Source: Lachnospiraceae bacterium MC2017 (GTDB lineage: Bacteria; Bacillota; Clostridia; Lachnospirales; Lachnospiraceae). Taken from it: a stretch of DNA of 64,000 nt. The translations under genes were made by a program, and so were the position numbers. How positions within the stretch are numbered: position 1 is the first letter of the stretch; each line of letters starts with the position of its first letter. The notes below the pieces were generated by a model. The model ran no database searches. It saw nothing but the letters and a program-made list of their open reading frames with translations, and was not told the DNA's origin. Positions 54,349-63,899 of this stretch are shown in pieces. The stretch is from assembly GCA_000701625.1 (NCBI GenBank), contig JNJK01000028.1, positions 1-64,000 on the forward strand, given 5' to 3'.

Positions 54349-54390
54349 ATGGCTGACACCGGATCATTTTACCCGGCGTCAGCCATTTTA
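54349..54390 (+). terminator. Terminator of the MATE gene
   Basis: AATGGCTGAC..CCGG pairs with CCGG..GTCAGCCATT in an interrupted stem and ends in TTTTA, 26 bp after the stop codon. Next to it, ATGATGTCAGG/ATACATCAT (54391-54410) resembles the ends of the dispersed repeat. Confidence 0.75.
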
Positions 54391-54437
54391 TGATGTCAGG
54401 ATACATCATTTTATTAGTCATTGCTCATCAGTATCTT

Positions 54438-54983
54438 TTAACTTACGAGTGATTCTGGATCAATATTAAAATCATTTGGTACAGAAGATGTGATCACATA
54501 AACTTTTGACGTATCATCATCAAGATACATGTAATAATTCTCCGTCACATCATTTTTTGCTCCTATCGTGAGCTTCTGTGTCTTTCCGTCAGAATCCACC
54601 GCAATGATCACATTTGCAGGATCATTTAAGCCAAAAGCCTCCAGATCTATCTCATCACCTGTAAGAGTACGGGTGGATGAAAGAAGCTCCAGATCAGATG
54701 TCTTTGAACTCATAGTTGCAGAATTAAGACTAACCGAACCGTTGTACCAGACACCATCTTTCTTTTCGATGCTTACTTCTTTTCCGTCATAGATCCATGA
54801 CAGTTTAGAGATCCCGTTTCCACTGAGTGTACCTATACTTTCTGACTCTGTGGCTGCCGCTTCACTCGCTTCCGATGCAGCTTCATCCGCATCATGAAAT
54901 GATTTCATACCGAAGTAGCCGGCAATCAGTACGACCAGCGCTATGAGCAATATGACCAGATTACGTATCTGCTGCTTAGTCAT
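54438..54983 (-). CDS. DUF4340-domain membrane-anchored protein
   Basis: A 181-residue protein with one N-terminal helix (about 9-27: LVILLIALVVLIAGYFGM) and an outer domain of the DUF4340 type (ISKLSWIYDGKEVSIEKKDG, WYNGSVSLNSATMS, LTIGAKNDVTENYYMYLDD). DUF4340 proteins accompany Gld-type ABC exporters and probably form the outer part of the complex. It is short compared with many members (300 or more), holding perhaps one repeat. ATG 54983 follows AAGGAGGAG and lies one base after the GldFG stop, so it is the last gene of that operon. Confidence 0.8.
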   Translation of the reverse strand: MTKQQIRNLVILLIALVVLIAGYFGMKSFHDADEAASEASEAAATESESIGTLSGNGISKLSWIYDGKEVSIEKKDGVWYNGSVSLNSATMSSKTSDLELLSSTRTLTGDEIDLEAFGLNDPANVIIAVDSDGKTQKLTIGAKNDVTENYYMYLDDDTSKVYVITSSVPNDFNIDPESLVS

Positions 54984-54984
54984 C

Positions 54985-57138
54985 TTACTTTCTCCTCCTT
55001 CTGAACCATACAATAATGCCGGAAGAGAGGATCACTACAGGGATCACCAGTACAAAGAGGAAGCCTAAGAGCAGTGCTGTTCCATACGGAACTGTAAGAG
55101 AAGCTGTGTCATAGCTCTTTGCAGGTATAGTAGTATTTATCTCCTGATCGATCATATCGTTAAGAGCACTTGTAACCATCTGAACATTTGCACCTGCGAC
55201 CAGCGCGTCGATCTGATCCGCAAAAAGATTATCCGTACCGAATACCGCGATCTTTGTGCCCTTTTCATCATCGTCATCTACAGACTCTGTAACATATGCT
55301 GCAACTACAAATGGTCCGTTTACATCAGATGCATCCTGCTCTGCGCTCACCTGTCCCTGATCAGCCTGGATATTCATCTTTGCATAAGAACTGTCAGTCG
55401 TTGTTAGAGCCTTCTCGATAGTCTCTGTATCACGGATCTCATTATCAGATACAGTGAAGCCCGATGACTGCGGCAGGAGATTTAAGAGCTTAGAGCTCGT
55501 AATGGCAGTTGTAAGTGTAGATGAATCAGAATCCGGTATCAGATAAAGCGGAGTCTGATACATATGCTGCTGATCACCCTCAAGTACAACTCCGTTCACA
55601 TGATTAAGTCCATAATATGAAAGGATAGAATCAAAATTAGGTGTTTCTGTCTCGGTATAACCAGATGTAATGATAGCCTTTCCGCCATTTTTCAGATACT
55701 TAAGTACCTGCTCTGCATCATCCGATGAATAATCAGACTTAGGACTAAGTATCAGAACCGCATCCGCATCCTCCGGAACGCCACCGCCTGTCATGAGATT
55801 CAGTTCTTCAGTCTCTATATTTTGCTTTTTGATCGCATTATTTAAAGAAGTAAAGTTGGAAATAGAATCCTCATTGTGGCCTGTTACTATGTAAAGCTTC
55901 GGTATATCGTCAGTTGTAACGTATGAAATAGCTGACGTTATTTGTCCTTCGCCGTCATAACCTGTCTTTGTACTTGAATAAGTCTGATAGTCAACGCTTG
56001 TCTCATACAGATCATACGGAGAAACCACCTTTGATCTGTCACCGTTTACAACTATAAGTGAACCGATCGACACATTTTCATCCGTGTACTTCTGATAAAA
56101 AGTCGGATCAAGTGTCGGATCTTTATAAGTAACCTTTACATGATCAGATAATTCTGCATACTGATCCAAAGTCTTTTCTACTTCTTTATAGTCGTAGTTT
56201 TCCATCATTTCTCTGGTGCCGACAACAAGTATCTGAATATCGGTATTTAGTGATGACAGAAATTTCTTTGAATCCTCTGTAAGGGTGAACATTTTTCCTG
56301 ATGTCACATCAAACTCAGCATAACGGGTCGGCAGCTGGTTAACCATGAGATTTAGTACTACTGCGATCGCAATACCTATCACTACAGTGACATTACTGTA
56401 TACTGAAAGAGAGATCGTACTTTTTGAAACAGAATATCTTCTCTTCTGGATCGCCTGGCACGTAAGAAAAAGCATCAGTACAACTACTGTAACAAAATAA
56501 ACGACTTCTTTTACATCTATAACACCGCTCATAAGGTTTTCGAGACGGGATGAAAAATCAAAGATTTTTAATACAGACGCTACATTATCTCCGCTCTGTG
56601 TCAGTATCCCAACTATCCCGGACATAAGGAATGTAAGGAACAGCGCAATAAAAGAAAGTACTGCTGCTATGACCTGACTTTCTGTTATGGAAGAAATAAA
56701 TACACCAACAGAAATACAAGCCGCACCAAAAAGAAAATATCCAAGTATCGCCGAATAGCTCTCAGCATACTGAACCTTGCCAAATATACTCATGATCAGC
56801 GGGAATATGCATGACATAAGTACCGGCACTCCAAATATCGACAGGATGGCCAGATACTTACCTGCAACTATCTTTCCTACGGATACAGGAGCTGTGAGAA
56901 GCAGCTGATCGGTTTTCTGTCTTTTCTCCTCTGCAAGAATCCTCATTGTTAGGATAGGGATCATAATAAGAAGGACAAAAAGCACATTCTGCATTACTCC
57001 TGCAAGAGATGCATTCATGCTCATGAGGCAGCTTGCCATAAAGTAAAGACCGATGACCAAAAGGTTTACGGCTACAAAAAGGGCACCTGTCACAGAATAA
57101 AAATAAGTCTTTAATTCTTTTTTGAATATTGCGAGCAT
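54985..57138 (-). CDS. GldF-GldG-type ABC permease/auxiliary fusion
   Basis: A 717-residue membrane protein. Residues 1 to about 240 form an ABC-2 permease (six helices; FKKELKTYFYSVTGALFVAV, ILAEEKRQKTDQLLLTAPVS), similar to GldF. A helix at about 250-270 leads to an outer domain (about 275-680) of the GldG type (YAEFDVTSGKMFTLTEDSKK, PDSDSSTLTTAITSS, DDADAVLILSPKSDYSSD), with a last helix near the C terminus (LLLGFLFVLVIPVVILSSG) ending in RRRRK. In Bacteroidetes the pair is two proteins linked to gliding; the joined form is common in Firmicutes, which do not glide. The likely role is export or envelope function. Confidence 0.85.
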   Translation of the reverse strand: MLAIFKKELKTYFYSVTGALFVAVNLLVIGLYFMASCLMSMNASLAGVMQNVLFVLLIMIPILTMRILAEEKRQKTDQLLLTAPVSVGKIVAGKYLAILSIFGVPVLMSCIFPLIMSIFGKVQYAESYSAILGYFLFGAACISVGVFISSITESQVIAAVLSFIALFLTFLMSGIVGILTQSGDNVASVLKIFDFSSRLENLMSGVIDVKEVVYFVTVVVLMLFLTCQAIQKRRYSVSKSTISLSVYSNVTVVIGIAIAVVLNLMVNQLPTRYAEFDVTSGKMFTLTEDSKKFLSSLNTDIQILVVGTREMMENYDYKEVEKTLDQYAELSDHVKVTYKDPTLDPTFYQKYTDENVSIGSLIVVNGDRSKVVSPYDLYETSVDYQTYSSTKTGYDGEGQITSAISYVTTDDIPKLYIVTGHNEDSISNFTSLNNAIKKQNIETEELNLMTGGGVPEDADAVLILSPKSDYSSDDAEQVLKYLKNGGKAIITSGYTETETPNFDSILSYYGLNHVNGVVLEGDQQHMYQTPLYLIPDSDSSTLTTAITSSKLLNLLPQSSGFTVSDNEIRDTETIEKALTTTDSSYAKMNIQADQGQVSAEQDASDVNGPFVVAAYVTESVDDDDEKGTKIAVFGTDNLFADQIDALVAGANVQMVTSALNDMIDQEINTTIPAKSYDTASLTVPYGTALLLGFLFVLVIPVVILSSGIIVWFRRRRK

Positions 57139-57141
57139 GAC

Positions 57142-58185
57142 TTACTTTTCCTCCTTTCCATCTGCCATAACACTTGTTTCATTAACGTCACTGACTTCCT
57201 CATCCATTTTCTCTGTATTTGCTTCTGAAGCAGTTGATCCATCAGCAGGCAGCATGTCTCCTGTGAGCTTCAGGTATACATCCTCGAGAGACATCCTGTC
57301 TGAATGCATATCAAGAACCGGAAGTCTCTTCTCTGCTGCCTTTCGGAATACAGTTTCACGGATATCTGTCGCTGCATCACTTGTAATAACAGCCTTTACA
57401 ATTCCTCTTTCTGTTGACTCTTCAAAACGTATAGCCGTAAGACCGCTTATGCCGCTAAACGCTTCCCTTACTTCATTTTCAGACGCACGAACTTCCATAT
57501 GCATAGTTACTGTATCACTCATGGAATGAGCCAGATTTTCAGGTGTATCACTGGCTACCAGACGTCCATGAGATATAACCATGATATGATCACAGACCGC
57601 GCTTATCTCCTGCAAGATATGCGAACTTAAGATAACCGTATGTTTTTCTCCAAGAGATCGTATGAGATCACGTATCTCGATTATCTGCGCCGGATCCAGA
57701 CCTACCGTAGGCTCATCAAGGATTATAAGATCCGGATATCCGATAAGTGCCTCTGCAATACCCACTCTCTGTCTGTAACCTTTTGACAGATTGCGGATAA
57801 GACGGTCTCTCACATCATATGTCTTTGTACGGTTCATTATCTCATCAACCATAGATACACGTTCCGCTTTTGAGATCTTCTTCAATTCTGCAGCAAAAAG
57901 GAGATATTCCTTTACTGTCATATCTGTATATACAGGCGGTATCTCCGGCAAATAACCAATCCTCTTTTTAGCCTCAACAGGCTCTTTTAAGATATCGTGA
58001 CCATCGATAAGAACTGTGCCCTCCGATGCAGCAAGATACCCTGTTATCATGTTCATGGTCGTGGATTTACCGGCTCCGTTTGGTCCTAGAAATCCGTAAA
58101 TACGTCCTTTTTCGATTGAAAAGGTAAGGTGATCTACCGCCGTATTTGAGCCATACCGCTTCGTAAGATTTTTCACTTCCAGCAT
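57142..58185 (-). CDS. ABC transporter ATP-binding protein, GldA-like
   Basis: The 347-residue ATPase for the GldFG-type membrane protein. Walker A FLGPNGAGKSTTMNMITG, signature LSKGYRQRVGIAEAL, Walker B LIILDEPTVGLDP and the switch His in VILSSHILQEI. Residues about 225-347 form a C-terminal extension ending in a Glu-rich tail (MADGKEEK), whose role is unclear. The LSKGYRQRVG signature is typical of GldA-like exporters. It starts the three-gene operon (ATPase, GldFG, DUF4340) and is 3 bp from the next gene. Confidence 0.92.
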   Translation of the reverse strand: MLEVKNLTKRYGSNTAVDHLTFSIEKGRIYGFLGPNGAGKSTTMNMITGYLAASEGTVLIDGHDILKEPVEAKKRIGYLPEIPPVYTDMTVKEYLLFAAELKKISKAERVSMVDEIMNRTKTYDVRDRLIRNLSKGYRQRVGIAEALIGYPDLIILDEPTVGLDPAQIIEIRDLIRSLGEKHTVILSSHILQEISAVCDHIMVISHGRLVASDTPENLAHSMSDTVTMHMEVRASENEVREAFSGISGLTAIRFEESTERGIVKAVITSDAATDIRETVFRKAAEKRLPVLDMHSDRMSLEDVYLKLTGDMLPADGSTASEANTEKMDEEVSDVNETSVMADGKEEK

Positions 58186-58965
58186 TGTTCTGGCTTCCTC
58201 CTCAAATAAATTTCATGCGTTTTGTTCTAAACAGTATACAAAACTGCAAACTCTCAAACGGTTGCAAGTATAATCCCTTTATGTGATTATTTTGTGACTA
58301 AAACAATTTTCAAAATTTTTATATCAACAGACGTTTTTCTTCGAGTCCAGGGGCAAATTTTCTTCATTAGACACATTGATCAAATTTATATGGAATTTTA
58401 GCCGTTCGGATATGTTATTTTTTATTTTCAATCCAATTTATTCAATCTGATATTCTATTCGTTTTATCCTTTCGCGCGTTATGAACAATTCTCTTCCCAA
58501 GTCTTATGATCCACCTTATATAATTCTCGATTTCAATCGCGAATACCGTTTTTATCGCTTTTATCACATGTGATATTCTAATATTTTTCATCACTTTATC
58601 CGAAATCATTCACACGTTATAAATAATCCGATGCGCAATTTTATCCTTTCTATTAGTCCTTATATCTGATGTCACCATTTTCTGCATCACGCTGATCACC
58701 ATCATCGGTCCGGCAGGTGTTATCCTTGATTTTATTGATGTTTTTTAACACAAAAGAGTATTACATTTACTTGATGTAAGTGTCAAAAGATCTTTTGCTC
58801 CTTACTAATGACACGGATCGCGTCTCTTCTTATGCAATTCTCGTAATTATACAACACCTTTTATTGTTCCTACTTGAAAACATGACATCCTGTATATGGC
58901 TGTGTTAAAATTTATATAATTAAAAACTGCAGAGATGGCGATGTCGCTATAGTAGGAGGGGTTCT
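58186..58965. other. Long gene-poor gap with a degenerate repeat copy
   Basis: 780 bp with no supported gene. The right third holds a degraded MITE copy (58773-58889). The rest is AT-rich, with short palindromes (CACATGTG at 58567-58574) and a minus-strand 55-codon frame (58609-58442) that lacks a ribosome binding site; I do not call it a gene. A plus-strand stretch ending near 58748 reads ITLITIIGPAGVILDFIDVF, which is coding-like and may be a fragment of a lost membrane protein. Upstream of the next gene, TATAAT at 58914-58919 is a candidate -10 box. Confidence 0.45.
58773..58889. repeat. Degenerate copy of the 809-998 MITE-like element
   Basis: Begins GATGTAAGTGTCAAAAG and continues with TTTTGCTCCTTACTAATGAC, CACGGAT and GCAATTCTCGTAAT, in the same order as the 809-998 element, then loses similarity and ends with ACATGACATC. 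It is 117 bp against 190, so an internal or 3' part has been lost. Confidence 0.65.
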
Positions 58966-59673
58966 ATGGGGACGATTTTTTACGCGATTGCAGATGGTTT
59001 TGAGGACGGTATCGTACTGACTCAGGCCAGACATTGTAATGAGGAGGAGCAATACGAGCTATCCGAATTTTATCAGGAATATGCTCTGTTTCCGGAGGGG
59101 AAACCACTTCCATTATTGTATCTCACACCAGATGATCTTCCTGACAGACCGGAAGACGGAACTTTTCTAAAACTTAATAATCACGTATGGATACTTGATG
59201 AGAATGAACGGCAGCGTTATCTGAATCTGAATCAGGCACGCTATGATGCTGAAGATGAGATCAGAAAGCAGGAAAGAAAGGCTGCGGCGCAAAAAAAAGC
59301 AAAACACGACCGGAAGATGCTGTCTCTTCTTTCTAATATAGAAGGATGGCGTGTATCCAGTGAACAGGTTATTGATGAGGGCGGACATACGACGATCTAT
59401 CATCATAAAATAACGATCCACGGTCAGACGCTAACTTTTCTCGAGCAAAACGTCTATAATTTCGGCCGTGTCGTTAATCCTGAATATGCACTTTCCGAAT
59501 CAGTCAGTTCCGGAGGACTGCAGATGGACTACCGTGGAAAAGCATTCTGGTATACACTTGATAATCATAATAAATGGACTCCCGTCAGGGAACTCACAGA
59601 GGACGAAAAACTCGCGACCACTCTTATCGAAAACTATGGAAAGGGTGTAAATGAGAAAATACGACAGAGATAG
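58966..59673 (+). CDS. Conserved-looking protein of unknown function
   Basis: A 235-residue soluble protein with no signal or membrane helix. Residues 1-85 are a globular part (MGTIFYAIADGFEDGIV, PLPLLYLTPDDLPD). Residues about 90-118 form a charged helix, rich in Lys, Ala, Glu and Gln, likely a coiled coil (RKQERKAAAQKKAKHDRKM). The C-terminal part (120-235) is beta-rich, with HHKITIHGQTLTFLEQ and DYRGKAFWYTLDNHNKW. A strong GGAGGGG precedes the ATG. It has two terminators downstream and is monocistronic. I do not recognise a family. Confidence 0.65.
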   Translation: MGTIFYAIADGFEDGIVLTQARHCNEEEQYELSEFYQEYALFPEGKPLPLLYLTPDDLPDRPEDGTFLKLNNHVWILDENERQRYLNLNQARYDAEDEIRKQERKAAAQKKAKHDRKMLSLLSNIEGWRVSSEQVIDEGGHTTIYHHKITIHGQTLTFLEQNVYNFGRVVNPEYALSESVSSGGLQMDYRGKAFWYTLDNHNKWTPVRELTEDEKLATTLIENYGKGVNEKIRQR

Positions 59674-59687
59674 TAATTTCGTTTTTT

Positions 59688-59717
59688 AAGATGTAAATGT
59701 ACCAAATTTACATCTTT
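59688..59717 (+). terminator. First terminator of the 235-residue protein gene
   Basis: AAGATGTAAAT and ATTTACATCTTT form a perfect 11-pair AT stem around GTACCAA. Confidence 0.6.
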
Positions 59718-59741
59718 ATAATAATCTTTTACTTCTCTCTT

Positions 59742-59772
59742 AAAGGCGGCTGGATCACCAGCCGTCTTTTTT
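59742..59772 (+). terminator. Second terminator of the 235-residue protein gene
   Basis: AAAGGCGGCTGG pairs with CCAGCCGTCTTT around ATCA and runs into six T, a strong intrinsic terminator. Confidence 0.85.
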
Positions 59773-59977
59773 AACATGCAGGAAATTCCATCTGAACTGC
59801 AACTTACGTCATACAGTATACATAAATTTTAAACATAAACCTTCGACATAAACTGACAACATAAAATAATTCCGTCAACTGATTACACTTTAACAGTTTA
59901 TGTAACCATATCTCTCCCATCATCCCGTATGATGTACAAAAAAATCACCATATTTTCATCAAAAAGCAAATAAAACC

Positions 59978-60005
59978 TAAATAAAAACCCCTGTAATTCC
60001 GAAAT
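59978..60005 (+). promoter_or_regulatory. Possible sigma-28 (motility) promoter of the binding-protein/chemoreceptor pair
   Basis: TAAA (59978-59981) and TCCGAAAT (59998-60005) are 16 bp apart, close to the flagellar sigma factor pattern TAAA-N15-GCCGATAT. It lies 61 bp upstream of the binding-protein start, and the downstream gene is a chemoreceptor, which makes motility control plausible. The match is imperfect. Confidence 0.35.
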
Positions 60006-60066
60006 AACCTATAAGAATAACTATCATTTTTTTAGATGGTATCCACGTGTGGGGAGGGTAATCATC

Positions 60067-61389
60067 ATGAAAAGGAAAATGGCATTGATCGTACTGGCAT
60101 CTGCCGTAACTTTATCCTGTGTCTTGTCCGGATGTGCAAAAAATAAATCTTCAAATGGTAATGATACCGCATCTGACTCTTCTGATGCAGATATGTCACA
60201 AAAGTCCATTACCATCGTAAACAGCAAAAGTGAAGTCTCTGAACAGATATCAGAACTCGCCTCTGCGTACCAGTCAGAAACCGGTGTGACAGTAAATGTC
60301 ATTAATATCCCATCCGGTGTAAATGCTCAGGCTACCGTAAAGGGTCTCTATCTATCTGATCAAATGCCGGATATCATAGCCTGTGAAGCTGCTTCCTTTT
60401 CAAATTGGGATGGTCTCCTCGTAGACATGAGCAGCGAACAATGGGCAGGTCGTACCGACGCTGAATATGTAGATACCACCTATGGCACCATAGGTTTTCC
60501 CTATGCTACAGAAGCTATCGGCCTGGCCTGCAATGAAGATATTTTAGAAAAAGCCGAGATCGATATCTCCTCTCTCACAAGTCCCGACGCCTACAGTGAG
60601 GCCTTTAAAAAGATCGATTCAATGAAACACGACCTCGGACTGATAGCTGTTGTAGGCTATGCCACAGAACCGGAAAATCTTGGATGGTCTGCCGGAAATC
60701 ATATCTTTGGAAATTATCTGGACGCAGGTCTCAACAGATCTGACACCACCTATATAGACAAACTTAATAACGGCGGTCAATTTGATGATGATCGTCTGAC
60801 CGCCTTCGCCGATTTTATCGGACTCCTGCAGAAATATTCCGATCCGGAACTACTTACAGAGGGCACTTATGATGAACAGATAAAAAGATTTGCCTGCGGC
60901 AAATACGCATTTGTAACCCAGGGATCCTGGATCGGTGCCACCCTAACAGGAAATAATTCAGAAGATTATGAAGTAGCCGGCAAATTTAAGGTTGGTATGA
61001 CACCCTTTGCTTTTCAGGATGGGATCGATACTATCCTTACAAGTCCTCCTTCATGGTGGGCAGTTCCAAAAGAAGGAAATGCCGAAGAAGCAAAATCATT
61101 TCTGCAATGGTGTTCCGAAAGTTCCGGTCAAAAGATACTGGTAGAAAAAGCAGGATTTGTAAGTCCTTTCTCCGATTGCAGCTACGTTGCGGATGATCCC
61201 TTTGCATCGATCATCGCTTCCTATATAAACTCAGGTAAAACGAGCAGCTGGCACTGGATGAATATGAAAGAAGGTCTGGGCACAAACTCACTTTGCTACA
61301 TATTCAATGCATATGCCAAAAACGAATACGACACTGAAGGTTTTGCCGATGCGCTTAAAGAAGCCGCAGCCGAGTATTATGCGAACTAG
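60067..61389 (+). CDS. Extracellular solute-binding lipoprotein (family 1)
   Basis: A 440-residue exported lipoprotein that binds a small solute, probably a sugar. The signal peptide ends in the lipobox VLSGC (Cys at about residue 23), followed by a Ser/Asp/Asn linker. The family 1 pattern is visible: EQISELASAYQSETGVTVNV, QMPDIIACEAASFSN, GTIGFPYATEAIGLACNEDI and the C-terminal PPSWWAVPKEGNAEEAK. ATG 60067 follows GGGGAGGG. No ABC permease or ATPase gene lies nearby; the next gene, 24 bp downstream, is a chemoreceptor. It may therefore serve taxis as much as uptake. Confidence 0.88.
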   Translation: MKRKMALIVLASAVTLSCVLSGCAKNKSSNGNDTASDSSDADMSQKSITIVNSKSEVSEQISELASAYQSETGVTVNVINIPSGVNAQATVKGLYLSDQMPDIIACEAASFSNWDGLLVDMSSEQWAGRTDAEYVDTTYGTIGFPYATEAIGLACNEDILEKAEIDISSLTSPDAYSEAFKKIDSMKHDLGLIAVVGYATEPENLGWSAGNHIFGNYLDAGLNRSDTTYIDKLNNGGQFDDDRLTAFADFIGLLQKYSDPELLTEGTYDEQIKRFACGKYAFVTQGSWIGATLTGNNSEDYEVAGKFKVGMTPFAFQDGIDTILTSPPSWWAVPKEGNAEEAKSFLQWCSESSGQKILVEKAGFVSPFSDCSYVADDPFASIIASYINSGKTSSWHWMNMKEGLGTNSLCYIFNAYAKNEYDTEGFADALKEAAAEYYAN

Positions 61390-61413
61390 AGCTTATCTGA
61401 AAGGACTTTAACT

Positions 61414-63189
61414 ATGAATAAAAATACTAATACGCCAATCCCGACTACCGCAAAGCCTGATCTGATAAGTTCCATCATGTTTCAGATATCCGGCTTAAAT
61501 ATCATAATGCTGGCTGCTTTTATAATAGTTATGACCTCAATTATGAGACTCATGATCGCATCTACGTCAAAGAGCGTCAGCACCTTTAACTACATGATGA
61601 CTCTCACCACTACAGAATCAGCATTAAAATCCGACATCATGAATCTCTTTGATCAGGCAACAGGTTATGTGGCAGCAGATGCTCCCGAAACAAGAGAAAC
61701 TCTGAAGCCGCAGATCGATACCGCAAAAAGCACTATTGCAAACCGCCTGCAGGAACTCCGCAGTGAGTTTTCATCTAATCCGGAAGTCATCACAGAACTG
61801 GATGAGATCGACAGCCAATATGACCGTATGTGCATACTTATAGAAAAAGCTATGGCTTCAACGGATAACGGACACAAAGACGCAGCCTACAGCCTGCTAT
61901 TTGATAAAGCTGAGATTCAGAAAGTTGCCATTTTTCATGGTGTCGAGATTATCGATATGGCTATAAGTACAAATGCCGATGAGGCCAACGCAGAAATGCA
62001 TAGTAACCTTACACACAGTCAAAAGGTTGCCGCCCTCGGAACCGCAGTAATGATCATCCTGATCATCATAAATTTCGGTGTTAATTATATAAACGTCATT
62101 CGAAAGATTAAAAAGATCTCTGATGAAGTAAACGTGATCATAGGTAATATCCAGGCTAACAAAGGTGATCTGACCGAGCGAATAAAGACTAAAACCAGAT
62201 CAGAACTAATATATCTGAAGAACGGAATCAACCATTTCATCGAAACCCTGCAGCTGATCATGAGAGATGTTAAGGATGGCACGAATGTCTTGACTGATGC
62301 ATCGGAAAACGTTTCCTCAAAGATCCATTCAGCAACTGACAGCGTGAATAATACCTCTGCTGCCCTGCAGGAATTATCCGCAGGAATGGTTACCGTATCA
62401 AGCACCATGGGAAAGATCACAGAGAATGTGCAAGATGTTCGTTGTGCTGCCGAAGACATGGAAAATGAAGCTCGTAACGGTTCTCTCACAGCCAATAACA
62501 TAAAAGCCGAAGCAGATGCGATAAAATCCCGTGCCACTAAGAAAAAACTGGATACCGGCAGCCGTATGCAAAATCTGTCTGCTGTGCTTGAACAAGCAGT
62601 ACATGATTCCGAACGTGTAAGCCAGATAAGTGAACTCACAAAAGTCATTTTGGATATATCTGCCCAGACAAATCTCCTGGCACTGAACGCTTCTATAGAA
62701 GCAGCCAGAGCCGGCACGGCCGGAAGAGGATTTGCTGTCGTAGCAACAGAGATCAGTGCTCTCGCTGCCAATTCCCGTGAGACCGCCGGGAACATCCAAA
62801 TGATCAGCGAAGAGGTCACAAAGGCTGTTACAAACCTTTCTGCTAATGCCCAGAACGTTCTGGATTTCATCAACACAACAGTTATAAACGACTATGATGA
62901 ATTTGTAGAAACGGGGACAAAATACGAAGAGACCGCTGTTACCATGAACGAAATGCTGTCAAAATTTGATGAAAAAGCAACTAACCTCAAAAATATAATG
63001 ACAGAGATGATAAACTCTGTAGATAAGATAAACACCTCGATCCAGGAAAGTACAAACGCCATCAACGTTTCCGCTCATAATTCCACCGAGCTCGTAGGTA
63101 CTTTCTCTGATATATCCGATGCAATGGATAATAATACAAATGTATCCGAACAATTATCAGCTACGGCATCGAGATTTGCATCGGTATAA
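61414..63189 (+). CDS. Methyl-accepting chemotaxis protein
   Basis: A 591-residue transmembrane chemoreceptor. Helix 1 at about 29-50; an outer four-helix-type sensor (51-205, [20 protein letters not shown]); helix 2 at about 206-226; a HAMP-like linker ([20 protein letters not shown]); then the long cytoplasmic coiled coil (about 275-591). The CheA/CheW-contacting hairpin tip is clear in [20 protein letters not shown] and [14 protein letters not shown]. It follows the solute-binding gene by 24 bp. The sensor half may bind that protein rather than a free ligand. No CheR-docking pentapeptide is seen at the C terminus (ends ASRFASV). Confidence 0.95.
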   Translation: MNKNTNTPIPTTAKPDLISSIMFQISGLNIIMLAAFIIVMTSIMRLMIASTSKSVSTFNYMMTLTTTESALKSDIMNLFDQATGYVAADAPETRETLKPQIDTAKSTIANRLQELRSEFSSNPEVITELDEIDSQYDRMCILIEKAMASTDNGHKDAAYSLLFDKAEIQKVAIFHGVEIIDMAISTNADEANAEMHSNLTHSQKVAALGTAVMIILIIINFGVNYINVIRKIKKISDEVNVIIGNIQANKGDLTERIKTKTRSELIYLKNGINHFIETLQLIMRDVKDGTNVLTDASENVSSKIHSATDSVNNTSAALQELSAGMVTVSSTMGKITENVQDVRCAAEDMENEARNGSLTANNIKAEADAIKSRATKKKLDTGSRMQNLSAVLEQAVHDSERVSQISELTKVILDISAQTNLLALNASIEAARAGTAGRGFAVVATEISALAANSRETAGNIQMISEEVTKAVTNLSANAQNVLDFINTTVINDYDEFVETGTKYEETAVTMNEMLSKFDEKATNLKNIMTEMINSVDKINTSIQESTNAINVSAHNSTELVGTFSDISDAMDNNTNVSEQLSATASRFASV

Positions 63190-63214
63190 GAATAACCGCA
63201 CGTGTCAAAAAAAT

Positions 63215-63252
63215 ACCGGAACGGTCGATTATCTCTGACCGTTCCGGTGTTT
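63215..63252 (+). terminator. Terminator of the binding-protein/chemoreceptor operon
   Basis: ACCGGAACGGTC and GACCGTTCCGGT form a perfect 12-pair stem with a 10-nt loop, then GTTTT. It lies between convergent genes and may serve both. Confidence 0.9.
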
Positions 63253-63270
63253 TCATTCTATTATTGTTAC

Positions 63271-63726
63271 TTACGAGATCTCATCTCCATGGGCAAACAA
63301 CGCTGTCACCGATCCCTCTCCGATTATTCCGTATCGTGCTATCCTGTCACGGATCTCGTCAAAGTCTCCCGGCGCATCCATTTCTAATTCTATATCACCC
63401 GGATCCTCCTCAAGGGCAAACACCCATATCTCATACTCATGGTCACCTGTTCCGTCCGGTGGATACGGACCTACATATGCATCAGACTCCAGTTCTCCTT
63501 CCGGAAGCTCTGTAGTCCATTCGTCAGAAGCATACATATGGATCCAGTCATCCGCACTCCTGTCAATCATGAGTACCGCATAGTACTCCGCTCCATTTAC
63601 ATCATCCCATGAAATCTCAGGACTTATATTTTCACCCATAGGGTCATTCGGCTGTCTGTCCGCAGCACATGCTGTGAGCAGCCTTCCGTCCCTGATCGAA
63701 TCAGAATTAACCTCAATACCTTCCAT
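63271..63726 (-). CDS. PEBP-family (YbhB/YbcL-like) protein
   Basis: A 151-residue protein of the phosphatidylethanolamine-binding fold. The family's ligand pocket is recognisable in NISPEISWDDVNGAEYYAVL and MIDRSADDWIHMYASDEW, followed by AYVGPYPPDGTGDHEYEIW. Compared with classic YbhB, the DxDAP and HW pieces are altered (DRSADDWIHM), so ligand binding may differ. Bacterial members have no firmly known role. ATG 63726 has GGAGG nine bases upstream; TTG 63732 is too close to that site. Confidence 0.82.
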   Translation of the reverse strand: MEGIEVNSDSIRDGRLLTACAADRQPNDPMGENISPEISWDDVNGAEYYAVLMIDRSADDWIHMYASDEWTTELPEGELESDAYVGPYPPDGTGDHEYEIWVFALEEDPGDIELEMDAPGDFDEIRDRIARYGIIGEGSVTALFAHGDEIS

Positions 63727-63825
63727 ACGCAAAAACCTCCTTGTATGCGGGACAACTCCTTACAAACATACATATCGGCGGTATGTTTAAAATAATTGAC
63801 TGTTTTTCACATAAACTGTCTAAAA

Positions 63826-63851
63826 AGGCAGGTGCCGGATGGCACCTGCCT
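63826..63851 (-). terminator. Terminator of the gene at the right edge
   Basis: AGGCAGGTGCC and GGCACCTGCCT form a perfect 11-pair stem with an ATCC loop on the minus strand, followed by TTTTT, 49 bp after the stop. Confidence 0.85.
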
Positions 63852-63899
63852 CTTTATTGATGAGAGTTATTTACTTTTTGCAGATTTATCTGCCTTTGA

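Noticed and set aside
58442-58609. Minus-strand 55-codon frame in the long gap
   Set aside because: No ribosome binding site and no recognisable pattern; length is expected by chance in AT-rich DNA.
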